From assembly GCF_000247695.1 (NCBI RefSeq), contig NW_004624747.1:27750947-27814946 (forward strand): DNA of 64,000 nt, read 5' to 3'. Below are positions 1 to 11,300 of this stretch, one piece after another. The notes beneath the pieces are model-generated. The model was not told the DNA's origin, did no database searches, and worked only from the letters and a program-made list of their open reading frames with translations. This DNA comes from Heterocephalus glaber. Lineage: Eukaryota; Chordata; Mammalia; Rodentia; Bathyergidae. A program made the position numbers and the translations under genes. Position 1 is the stretch's first letter, and each line of letters starts with the position of its first letter.

Positions 1-2224
1 GTGCCCGGCAAGGCTTGCAGTATTAGCAGTCACATGGTTTATTGACTTGGTTGGCAAAGTATGGTAACCTTTTCCAGATTTTGGGAGTTTAGTGTTTTGG
101 TATGTACCGTTTCTTATTTGGAAGTTGACAGGGAGCATTTGGCCTAGTAACTGTCAAGAGTTAAGTTCTGTTGCAAGTGACAGAAACAAACAACAGTGGC
201 TTGGGTGGACTGGAGCTTGGGGAACATGGCCCAGGGCTGGCATGGTGACTTGATAGTATTTTCAGAGCCCCCCCACTTTCTCCTGTGTGCTCCCCTGTCC
301 TGTTACCAAGTGCCCCTTCCAGCTGCTTTCTTGGGCAGGCGGCTCCTGCAGCTCAGCTGTCTGCTGCAGTTCGAGCTGCAGTTGGAAGTGAAGGAAGAGA
401 CAAATCAGGAGCACAGAGGGTGCCTTAAGCCCCTGGGATGAAGTGGGCGCCTCCCAGATCCTGGCCATGCTTCTTCCTGCACATCAGTGGCCAGCTGCTG
501 CTGTAGGGGCTGGCCCGTGGTCGTGGTGCAGGTCTGTGGGGCTGGTGACTGCAGAGCAGGTGCTTTGGGTGGCTGGCAGTCTTGGCCACGTACAGTGATG
601 TAGGTTGATGTCTCTGTGGGAGTCTCACTGATTGGGGGCATCTCATGGGGCAGGTTAGTTTGGGGAAATTGGAGAGCTCAGTAGAAGCCACTTTGCATGG
701 TGGGCATGGGCTAATGTTGCCAATTTAAACTTCATTTTGAGGGAGATTTGATACCTTTCTTTCCTGACACTGATTTATTTTCCGCTTGTGTCTGAGTTTT
801 CTGAATATCAGCACAGTTAGTAACTTTACCCCATGCAGCTGTGCAGTCATGTGCCCTTCTCCATCTGCACCTCCTGCACACCCCTATCCATCCCATGCCC
901 TCTGCCCCTGGAGAGTAGTGGAGTTGGCCAGTGGAAGATGGGCAGTGATTTAACACATCACACCAGGCACCAAGTGTTTGGGTTGGTGCTGAAAGGAAGG
1001 TCAGAGAGACATCCGACTCACAGGTGAGTACTCCCAGTGCTCTACCTGGGGGTTGGCCTCAGACCCCACTGACATCGCCCTGTCTCCGTGGGTATTGTGA
1101 CTCTGTCTTCCTGGGCAGAGGTAGAAACATGGTGGGTGTGTGCATGTCTTGTCACCTGGGAAGTAATTGCGTCACTTCTTTGCAAGGGACACACTTTACT
1201 GGACTCTAATAGCCATTTCAGGGTTTGTGGAGAGTCCCTTCTCCACATTTGTTTTATTTTCTCATATTCCAAGGAGCCAGTTTAGATACTGAAGCAGACT
1301 TTTGTATATTTAACCAAATTTTCTTTAAAGAAGGATGTCTAAGTGGAACTCAGAGCAAACCAGCTTAGCTGCCTGGACTTTCCCTTTCCTTTTCCTGTGC
1401 ATTCTGCTCTGGCACCAGTAGTCAGAGGGGAGGACAGGCAGGATGAACTTCTGAGTGGGTACTGCCAGGGTGGCGTGTGTGTTCAGGAAGTATTGAGGTC
1501 TGGGGGCCTTGAGGTTGGCACCAGGTGCCTCTGTAGCCCTGGTGGGCGGTGGAGGTTCATAGGAAGGAGTGAGCACTTTGTGCGTGGGGAGGGGGAGCTG
1601 TTGGATTGTGTGCATATGTATTTGTTCGTGAGGGAAGAGAGGCAGAGGGGAGCATAGATGTCAGTGGGAGGAGCCCTGAAGAGGGGCCTGCTACTGAGGG
1701 AGGGCTGTGCAGCCCCCCTGGCCTGGTGAGTGGTGGAGAGCTGGTCCTCCAATGTGGGGTGCTCTGCTGTGGAGATGCTGGTGGAGCCGCTTTTTCTGCC
1801 ACAGGCCCAGACCCTCATTATCAGAGAGCTACAGGGTTTTCAGGGGGTCTGGAGAGCATGGAGCAAGAGGGCTGAGGCTGAGGAAGGCACCCACTGGGAG
1901 TGGCCCTCTCTGAGGGGTCGCAGGCAGCACTGTGGAGCTTTCCTGCTATGTAGCTTGGCAGTGATGGAAGGTGGGCCACTGTGTATGGGCCCGAGGAAGG
2001 CCTGTGCTGTGTTGTTACAGCCCCCAATGGGAGGGAAGCCACGCTCCCCTGTTTCCTGCTCCAGTAAAAACCATCACATCCAGATTTAACCCGAGAAGTT
2101 AAAGAGCTCACTTCAGCTTGTTTAGTAGTTATGCAGGAGTCTCGAGCCCTGGAAGTGTGTAGTAACTTTGAGATGCTACAGTGGAGCCTCACATGTCCCT
2201 GACCTCTGATGGTGATCATTTCAG
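1..2224 (+). other. EP400: EP400 intron upstream of exon 1 (partial)
   Basis: The window opens in an intron; no part of the preceding exon (end of the HSA-linked region) is seen. I see no clear SINE. On the minus strand, 262-691 is open in two overlapping frames of 68-88 codons with a Gln/Leu-rich segment, but I do not recognise a protein there. The last bases are a normal acceptor ending TTTCAG. Confidence 0.7.
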
Positions 2225-2314
2225 TGGAAGATGAAGAGGAGACCATTGAAGAGGAGGAGGCGCACGAAGGGATTGTAGACCACCACACAGAGCTCTCTAA
2301 TCTGGCCAAAGAAG
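2225..2314 (+). CDS. EP400: EP400 exon 1 of window: acidic linker
   Basis: Residues 1-30 plus one base. The translation runs [20 protein letters not shown] and on to LSNLAKE, matching the acidic linker between the HSA domain and the ATPase of EP400. Acceptor TTTCAG, donor GTGGGC. It starts in phase with two bases completing a Val codon, which requires a G from the missing upstream exon. Confidence 0.95.
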
Positions 2315-5300
2315 GTGGGCTGTCATGATCTTACTGAAAGGTGCACTTATTAAACATTAAATAGGCTCACAGAATAGAGCAACTTTCAGGTACAAATAAC
2401 AGCACTGCATGGACTGCGGCACTGCCATGGCCAGCTGTGTCCCCCAGTTAAAGAAAGAACTCCTGGGTCCTCCCTGCCACCACCCCCACTGTCCTGGGGT
2501 CGTAGCCGCTCTGTGCTCTTTGCCAGTCTCTCCCATGGCTCTTCTTCCCCTGCCATCTCTGTGTGTCTGAGGCAGCACCCGCCACCCTGCTCCAGAGTTC
2601 ATCTGGGTTGTCAGATGCTGCTGGGAACATTGATTTCCACACCCAGCATCACTCCACGCATGCTGTGCCTCCAGTCGCACTGTGCCGAGGCTGGGCCTTG
2701 GGTCCCACAGTGCTGCTGCAGTGCTCTGTGTGTGACCAGAGGGGCAGCCTGTGAAGGCAGGTGGGCAGCTTTCATGTCTGTGCCACAGTGGGACACTGCT
2801 GCCCTCACCTCGGAGGGCTCCAGGTGCACTTCCCTGCCAGTGCCAGTGTCTTTCGTGTGCCCCTGCCCACTGCTTTGCCAATTTTGGTGTTGGGCTTTCT
2901 TGTCTGTGCTTTTCATTCCTTTTGGGGTGGCTTTTGATGAAAGGTGTTCTTAACTTCAGTGTACTTGAATTTATCAATTTTCTTTTTCTTTTTCTTTTTT
3001 TTTTTTTTTTTACTTTTTGGCACTCAGGATTGAACCCATGCTCTTGAGCATACTAAACACATGCTGTTCCACTGAGCTACCCCCCCAGCACTGTCAGTCT
3101 GGGGTTTGTTTTTTGGTTTTTTTGGAGACAGGGTCTTGCTGTGTAGTGTAGGCTGGCCTTGAGTTCACTGTGTAGCCCAGACTGGCCTGGAACATTCGGT
3201 GATCCTCCTGCCTCAGCCTCTTGAGTGCTGGAATTACAGGCATGTACCACCACGCCTGGCAGTCTGTGTGTGTGTGTGTGTGCTGGTGATTGAACCTAGG
3301 GCCTGGCACATGCTGAGCAAATGTCTTTAAAAAACAAAAAACCCTCTGCCCCTCCTCTTGGCAGGGACTGGTGTTTGGTCCCCCGATGTACTGGTGCTGG
3401 CAGCTCCTATCTGCTCTCAAGTTCCAGGAAATGGAATACAAAGCCAGCAGATTCTTTTCTATCAAGATGAGGATGTTCTCCTGTAGGGTTCTCTGAATGT
3501 TTTGTTTTTCTTCTCATATTAGTATCTTATGGCTGTATGTGAAGTAAGAGTCAGTGTTTCTCCTGAGTGTGTAGCTGATCATCGCCACACCCTTTTTTTT
3601 TTTTTTGGTACCGGGGATCAAACTTGGGTCCTTGAGCTTGCACAGCAGGCGGCGAAACCACTGAGCTAAATCCCCAGCCCCAGCACCCTTTTGAAAAGCC
3701 CGTATTTCCTGCACTGAGCTTTTCTGCCAGTTCAGACGTAAATCGTTCTCTTCTTCGCTCGGCTGTCTCTGGGATCTCCATTGCTTTCTGGCTAGTGTGT
3801 GCCAGTTTCTGTAAGAGCATCCCGAGGAAAAAAAAAAAAAAAAAAAAAAAAAAAAGAATCCCAAGATCCTGACTCCTGTAGGCCTACCTCACTCTTAGGT
3901 GTGGTGAAGTGAGTTCCTCTACCCTCTCTTCTTTAGATCTTGACTGTTCGGGGAGTGTTTCAGATACACATTGGCTCCAGAAAATCCCTTGGAAGCATTG
4001 CTTGCAGGCTGACTGCATGGGGCATCAGATGAGAACGATCAGATGTCAGTCTCTGAGACTCAAGTCTTCATCATTAGCTCCCAGTAACATTTTATGATTG
4101 CATGTCTTGGGTTGTTTAATTTCTAAGTGCTTTGTATATTTTCTTTAAGGTTGTATTAAGTGGTGTGCTTCTAGAACTGCCTGCTAATTTGTTGCTGGCC
4201 TGTAAGGGTGCAGTCTGTCTATCACCTTTGCTGGCCTCTCTCCTTGGTTCTGCGTAGTCTTCCTCTCCACGAGGGGAGGGGAGGGGTGGTGGCTGCCTGG
4301 CTCAGATTTAGGGCTTGCTGCCTCCTGACCCTGTGCTCTTGGTGACGTTCTCCTCACATACAGCAGGGGACTGTGGTTCTCCAGTCACAGCCATGTTCTG
4401 AGGAGGTAGTGAGGTCTGGCCTGCTGTGTGCCTGGTGCTCTTTGCAGCAGCTGTCGCATGAAGATGGCCCTGCGGCTTCACTGTGGGGCCTGACGTGCAG
4501 GGCTTTCAGTAGCTGCTTCCAGCAGGTTAATGGGTGCTGTCCTCCACCTGCCCCATGGTTGCTTCTGTGGGCCGTGTGTGTCTTAGCATCCTTCCCTTAC
4601 TGCCTCAGCTCAGTGAGGCTCAATGACTGAGTTGGGTCTGCTGGGTGTTGTGCTGTCAGGTGCTTTTGCTGGGCTATGTGCTTGGGTTTTGTGTTTCTGT
4701 GTGCACAAGTGGGACAGGGTTTGGATCTTTCGTTGCTCATGCTGTCCTTGGAAGATTTAACCTTAAGGCTATCCTAACCCCCGACAGTGAATTGAGGAAC
4801 ATGCTTTTTTTCCCCTGGGTGGGTTTTTTTGTTGTTGTTGGGTTTTTTTTGGTACCGGGGATCAAACTTGGGTCCTTGAGCTTTCAGGGGCAGGCAGTGG
4901 AACCACTGAGCTAAATCCCCAGCCCTAAGAATTTTTGTTGTTGTTGTTTTTGTTCTGGGGATTGAATTTGGGACCTTCTGCTTTCCAGCCAGGTGGTGGC
5001 ACCACTGAGCTAAATCCCTGGCCCATCCTCTGGTTTTTTGAGACGGGGTCTCGCTGTGTAGTCCAGGCTGGCCTCAAACTCGTGGTGATCCTCCTGCCTC
5101 AGCCTCCCAACTGCTGGGATTACAGGCATGGGCCACCACACCTGGCTCAGAGGACCGTACTTCTAGCCACAGCCAGTCATACCTTTTTTTTTTTTTTTTT
5201 TTTGTACTGGGGATCAAACTTGGGTCCTTGCACAATCAGACAGGAGTTCAGAGCTTTTTCTTTTCTTTGTATTCAGTTTTTTTTTTGCGGAGGTGGTGGT

Positions 5301-8300
5301 GGTTCTGGGAAACAAACTCGGGACCTTGCACTTGTGAGGCAGGGGGCGGAACCACTGAGCTAAATCCCTGGCCCTGTATTCAGTCTTGATAATTAAGTTT
5401 TCTGAGAATTTGTTCACTTCATCTAAGTTTTCTTTTTGGAATTGAACCATTTTGTCATTGTGCATTAGTTTTGATCATGTAGTGGGTTTTGTGATGCTCC
5501 CCCTCCTGGATCCTGTTGAGGCAGCTTTTCATGGGGCCATCTGCACATGTGGTGTGTGTGCTTGCAGCAGCCCAGAGTCAGCACCTCATGGTCAGCATCC
5601 CTCACGTGTCTACCACTGGCGCCTGTTGTTGGCCAAGGTCCCTGGTTTCTCCGGCCCGCTCTGGTGTGTTGAGATTTCCCATCATGGGATTGGAAACCTG
5701 CTTCTCATGTTTCTGCCAGGCTCATTTTCTGTATTTGAGGCTGCGTTACTAGGTACACAGGTCTGCTTTCTGTTTTCTGAACTCCCAAGCTGTGCCTGGC
5801 CTGTGCATAACCTGTCCACTGAGTTGTAAATCTTGATTACCACAGCTTGTTCCCAGATGTCCTTTCTTTTTGCTGTGAGAGTGGAGCCAGGGCCTGGTGC
5901 TATGCTGAGCCGTGTCCTGGCCCACCTCTTGCTCCTCATTCATGTCTTTGTTGTCTTTTATTTCTTTGAATGCTGTTGGTGTTTTCGTCTGTGTCTAGAA
6001 ACCCTCTATGTGGAGATCTGCAGACCCAATTCTGCTGTCTTAGTGAGTTGTGACTTCTGCTGATGGACGTTGTCTTCTAGTACACTTTGTGATTTTGACA
6101 TTTTATCGGAACTCCTCGTGACAGGTCCTGCAGGCCTGTCAGTGAGAGAGGTTCCTCCAGAGATGGCTCATTAGTGTGTAACTTGTGCTGTTCATTTAGA
6201 GTGTGTCTCTTGTAACAGCGTGTTGTGTGCTTTTTCCTTCCTTAGTTTGCTAGCGTCTGGAGTGTTTGGTGTATTTGTATTAAATTTATGTCTGTTCTAG
6301 TTGGGCTTACATCTGTCAAAATTTTTAAATTTGTCTTCTGTTTTACCAAATCTGTTATTTATTCATCCTTTTATGCTTACTTTAAGCATTAGTTAGGTAT
6401 TTTAAGTGTTATTCTCTTTTTTATTTATTTTTTGGTACCAGAGATCAAACTTGGGACTTTGCGCTTGCGAGGCAGGCGGCGGAACCATTAGCTAAATCCC
6501 TGGCCCTGGTCTTTTATTTTTTTTGAGAACAGGGTCTTACTATGTAGTTCAGGCTGGCCTTGAACTCATGATGGTCCTCTTGCCTCAGCCTCCTGAATGC
6601 TGAATGCTGAATGCTGGGATTACAAGTGTGTGTTACTATGCCAGGCATGCTTTGTGTTTTATGTATCCTAGCCAGCAGTTATTTCCCATCAGTGAATTTT
6701 TGTTGTTTTATTTTCTTGTGGTGCTAGGGACTGACTCCAGGGCCTCGTGCATCCTAGGCAGATGCTGTACATTGACCTACACCCCCAGCCTGGTATTCAT
6801 TGTTTATATTTTTATTTAAAGATGTTACCATACATTTATTAGATGGTTTCAGAAATATTTTGTTCTTTTATGAGTAAAAAGTTAACTTTTCTCATTTCAT
6901 TTAAGATTCTTATCTTTATAAGGAAAATATTTAGATCATTATCAGTAATGGGCAACCAGCTTAGTTTTTAAAAAAAATTAACATGATTTTAGGTATTGCA
7001 GGTTGTGCACCAAAAAAATGATGCTCAAAAAGCTTTAGATTTCAGAGCATTTTGGACTTTTAGTGACGCTCAAAGTCCAAAAACCTGGGAAATCAGAAAG
7101 ACTTCCAGCCCCTGGCTCTTCCCAGGGGTGAGCAGCTTGTTTGTACCATTTCCAGTGACTGTCATGGCCCAGAATGGGAGGCCTGTGCCAGGCCCCTGCT
7201 GTCTGCCACATGTTGGTGCTTCCTCTTGCGTCGGGGCAGGGCGGTGGTGGACCAGCACTAACTGTCCTCCTGCCTCTGCAGCTGAGCTGCCCCTCATGGA
7301 TCTGGTGAAGCTGTACGAAGGTGCGTTTCTGCCAGGCTTTCAGTGGACCCCACCTGAGCCTGTCAAGGACGAGTCGAGTGGAGAGGAGGGTATGTCTCTT
7401 GCGGCATAAGCCAAAATGCAAATAGTCATAGCCAGTCATAGCAGGTTCAGTTTGATGAAAGAAATAATTGGGAGTGTATTTAGTATGTAGTGTTTTTTTT
7501 TATTAAATAGATTTTAAATTCTGTGCTTTTCACTTATTGACCTAAAAAGTGCTGTTGCTGGAACATTTGATCAAGCTGTGAAGGATATGGAAATTAGTGT
7601 GCTTGTTTTTGTTACTGGGGATTGAACCAAGTGTTTGCACTGAGCTGTGCCCCTCTCCTTTTTATTTTATTCTATTGTTATTATTATTATTGATATTCTT
7701 TTTTGAGACAGAGTCTTGCTATGGCTGGCCTTGAACTTGCTATATAGGTCAGGCTGGCCTCAAACTTGTGGTGCTCTTCTTGACCCAGCCTCCTCAGAGC
7801 GCTAGGGTTACAGGTGTGTACCACCATACCTGGCTTGGAACTGTTTCTGCCTAGATTCGTGTTATCCCACTGTGCTGTGTTCCTGTGACACGTGTGTCCA
7901 GAGGAGTTTGCTTACATATTAGGCATTGCAGGTAGAGGCACAGGCTGCATAGAGCACATGCACCATCCAGTTCTGATCGTTAGACACAGGTGCATGTGAG
8001 GGGTGGGAGCGAGGCAGTGCTGGCTGGGGTCTCCCAGGAATCGGGCCCTTCAGGCTCCTGTGCTGGCAGCAGGGCATCAGGGAGGCGTGGCCCTCCTTTC
8101 CAATTTTTCCTTTCTTGGTGGTGGCAGAGGGAACATCACCTAGCCTGAGACACCTATAAACTTGTCCATGATACTGGGTCCCTTTCTTAAGTACCAGGCT
8201 ATTGGCATATTGTGCTCTGAGGTCATTCTAGAATGGTCTTAACTGTGGTGTTTCACAACAGTGCTCATTTATCAAGATAGCTAAGTAAAATGGATTACAA

Positions 8301-11300
8301 GACTAGGGTGATCTTGTACACCTATAACTCTAGCACTCTGGGAGGCTGGGGTAGGAGAATTGCAAGTCCCAGGCCAGCCTGGGACTCTTTCTGTCTCACA
8401 GGTAAAATACAGAACAAGAGCTGAGGGTGTAGCTCAATGAGAAGGCCCTGAGCTCAATTTGCAGTACCACAAAAACCAAAACAGAATAGAAGATGATTAC
8501 CTCTGTCAGGTGTTCTGTTTTACTGTTTTCCTCCTCCCCTTCTCAAGGCTTAGGCTCATGAAACTCACAGCAACCCCTTCCCCGTCCCCTTGCTGTTGCT
8601 GTTGTAGATGTGGAGGACTGCCTTGGGGACAGGGAGACCCGCAGGGACCTGGTCCTCATAGATTCGCTGTTCATCATGGACCAGTTCAAAGCTGCAGAGA
8701 GGATGAGTGTCGGCAAACCCAACACAAAGGACATCGCAGAGGTCACTGCTGTGGCCGAAGCCATCCTGCCCAAGGGCAGCTCCCGGGTCACAACCGCGGT
8801 GAGGCGCTGGCCAGGCTCGGGGCAGGGTGGGATTTTGCACACAGGTTGCCAGGGAGTTCTGCATACTCCTGGAGGAGCTCAGTGTCCCAGCTACAGAAGC
8901 TGCCTGGAAAGGCAGCTCTTGCTCTTTCTTCTGTTCCTCTAAGTCATCTGCAACAATTTAACAGGCATGTCTTATGGCTTTCTATTTTAGGGGGGATTCT
9001 CTGGGGAGTGAACACAGGGTCTTTGCATTGAGCTGCATCCCCAGCCCTTTTTCATTTTGAGACACGATCTTGCTAAGTCACTAAATTTCCCAAGCTGGGC
9101 TCCGAATTGCGATCTTCCTGCCTCAGCCTCCCAAGTGCTGGGGTGGCTAGGCACCTGCTGTAGTTCCAGCCTTACAGAAAGGTTTTGTGGTTGTCTTGAC
9201 AAGCAGTCATGGCCTGGATGGTCTCTTCCACAGGTGAAGTTCAGCACTCCCTCTTTGCTGTACGGCGCCCTCCGAGACTACCAGAAGATCGGCCTGGACT
9301 GGCTGGCCAAGCTCTACAGAAAGAACCTCAATGGCATCCTGGCCGACGAGGCTGGGCTTGGCAAAACTGTGCAGATCATTGCTTTCTTTGCCCACCTCGC
9401 CTGTAATGAAGGTAGGGCCCTTGGGTTTCCTGGAGGAGTGTGTTTGCTCAGATGTGGCAGTGAGGCGTGTGTCTGATTGAGGGTGAGGCCTGGCCGTTGT
9501 ATCCTCTTCTTTGCTCCGGTCCGCAGTGTGGCTCAGAAGAACTTGTTCCTGCAGGTTGAGGTGGCAACACCTGTAGTCCCCACTACTCGAGAGGCTGAGC
9601 TAGGAGGATTGCTTGAGGCCAGGAGTTCAAGGGCAGCCTTGACAACATGCATACAAGACCCTGCCTCAAGGAAGAAAAACTTTAAAAGTTCATTGTTTAG
9701 ACAAAATGTTCATTCACCCTTAGCATTAGGTGGGGTAATTCACTTTTACAGTGGACCTTAGAGTTACGAGTGGCCTGACATACAAACAACTTGGGTTATG
9801 ACTGGAATTTTAGTTGTTCTTTTTCTTTTTTCTTTCTTTTTTTGGTACCGGGGATCAAACTCAGGACCTTGCACTTGCGAGGCAGGCACGGTGTCACTGA
9901 ACTAAATCCCTAGCCTTGGAATTTTAGTTTTAACTTATGACCAAAGTCTTGAGTTACGACCCAAATGCTGGCCGCTTGTGCTTGCAGATGGTCTCAGGTA
10001 CAGATTTAACCCTTACAGAGTTCTGGAAGGAGCATGACAGCATCCTTTCCTGTGTGGGGTTCACTGAGAAATCTTGGGCCAGTGTCTGTAAGGACACCGA
10101 GATCCACCTGTGTGCAGGAGAGACTGAAGGCTGTGTAGAGCCTGAGCCTCCACTGACCAATCTGCGTTACAACCAGTCCTCAGGAACAAACTGAGTTTGT
10201 AAGTCAAGGGTCCACTGTACTTAAAATCTCATGTGATACAAACACCCAGCTGCTGTGACTCAAGTGTTACCCTGCAGTGTGGGAGGAGCAGGTGGCCTGG
10301 CAGCCTGCACTGCTGCAGGTGAGCGCAAGGCGGAGCGGTGCAGGCCCCTGGCCAGCGTGGCTGTGCACTCACTCCTGCCCTGCAGCCCGGCCACTCTTCC
10401 TGTTACCTCTGCACCACCATGTCCTGTGTCAGGCCCCAAGCCCAGCACAGTGCCCTGCCTGGATGGGGGCATGTCCCATGCATGCCTGCTCCCTGGCAGG
10501 AAAGAGCGACAGGACAGGGCCTGCTGCCTTTCTGTCAGAAGTGTCCCCTGGCTGCCAGGTGCAGACTCACAGCAGACCCTGCCATTGTGCCAGGGGAGTG
10601 GACACAGCCTGGTCCTGCTGGCATCTGAGAGCTTGGCTGGACACACTGGAGGCAGGAGGTAGCATCCGGCAGGGTGTCAGGGACACTGGGCCTGAAGGGG
10701 CTCCTGGGACAGGGAAGGTGGAGCCTGGTTTAGGAATGGCTTCTGGTGGAACGTCCCTGAACACTGTGGTCAGTCTTTAGGTACACACAGAGGGTTGAAT
10801 TCAGGCTCTATGTTTTCTCCACTTGACCTCTTTCTGCTTTTTGACTCAGTATTGTAAAGCTTTTTGTTTGTTTGTTTGTTTTTGGTACCGGGGATTGAAC
10901 TCGGGAGCTTGCGCTTGCATGGCAGGCACCAGAACCACTGAGCTAAATCCCAGGCCCCAAGGTATTGTAAAGTTTTAAATGTAGTACTTTAAAGTAGATG
11001 TGTTTGTGTAGTTCCTTCAGGGCAGAGAACTGCCTGGCCTCATTGTGTGTTACTGAGGTGAGGAAAACACTAATGTGTTTTCTGTATTTACAGCAGCCGT
11101 CATCCCCTTTCTCTGCAGGGTCATGATACAGTTCTGGACCCAAGTGGGTGCTGCAACCTTGGGTAGGACCAAGCTTCCTGTGTGCCATGAATGTCCACCT
11201 TTCCACTTACAGGAAGACCGTCATAGCTCCTCCCTGGTGCCTGTGTGGCTGCGCTGTGTCACCAGTCTTGTGCCCTTATGAAGTGAATATGGGTTGCATG

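Larger units (their letters stand above)
2315..7281 (+). other. EP400: EP400 intron 1 of window, repeat-rich
   Basis: About 5 kb. It holds several antisense ID SINEs, three antisense B1 elements, a 28-base poly(A) run and degenerate antisense L1 sequence (roughly 5.4-6.4 kb). The stretch 2315-2990 shows only chance open frames, including a 206-codon minus-strand one at 2357-2977 with no recognisable family. No exon signal was recognised. Confidence 0.7.
7390..8607 (+). other. EP400: EP400 intron 2 of window
   Basis: Holds an antisense B1-dID dimer (7605-7834) and a sense B1-dID dimer (8300-8480). The stretch 7840-8300 shows nothing recognisable. Confidence 0.75.

Noticed and set aside
2357..2977. 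206-codon minus-strand open frame in intron 1.
   Set aside because: No family, no start context or neighbour supporting a gene; composition fits chance.
3551..3828. Antisense frame with [20 protein letters not shown] as a possible retrocopy next to the poly(A) run.
   Set aside because: The poly(A) is on the wrong strand for it, half of the frame is an ID SINE, and no parent was recognised.
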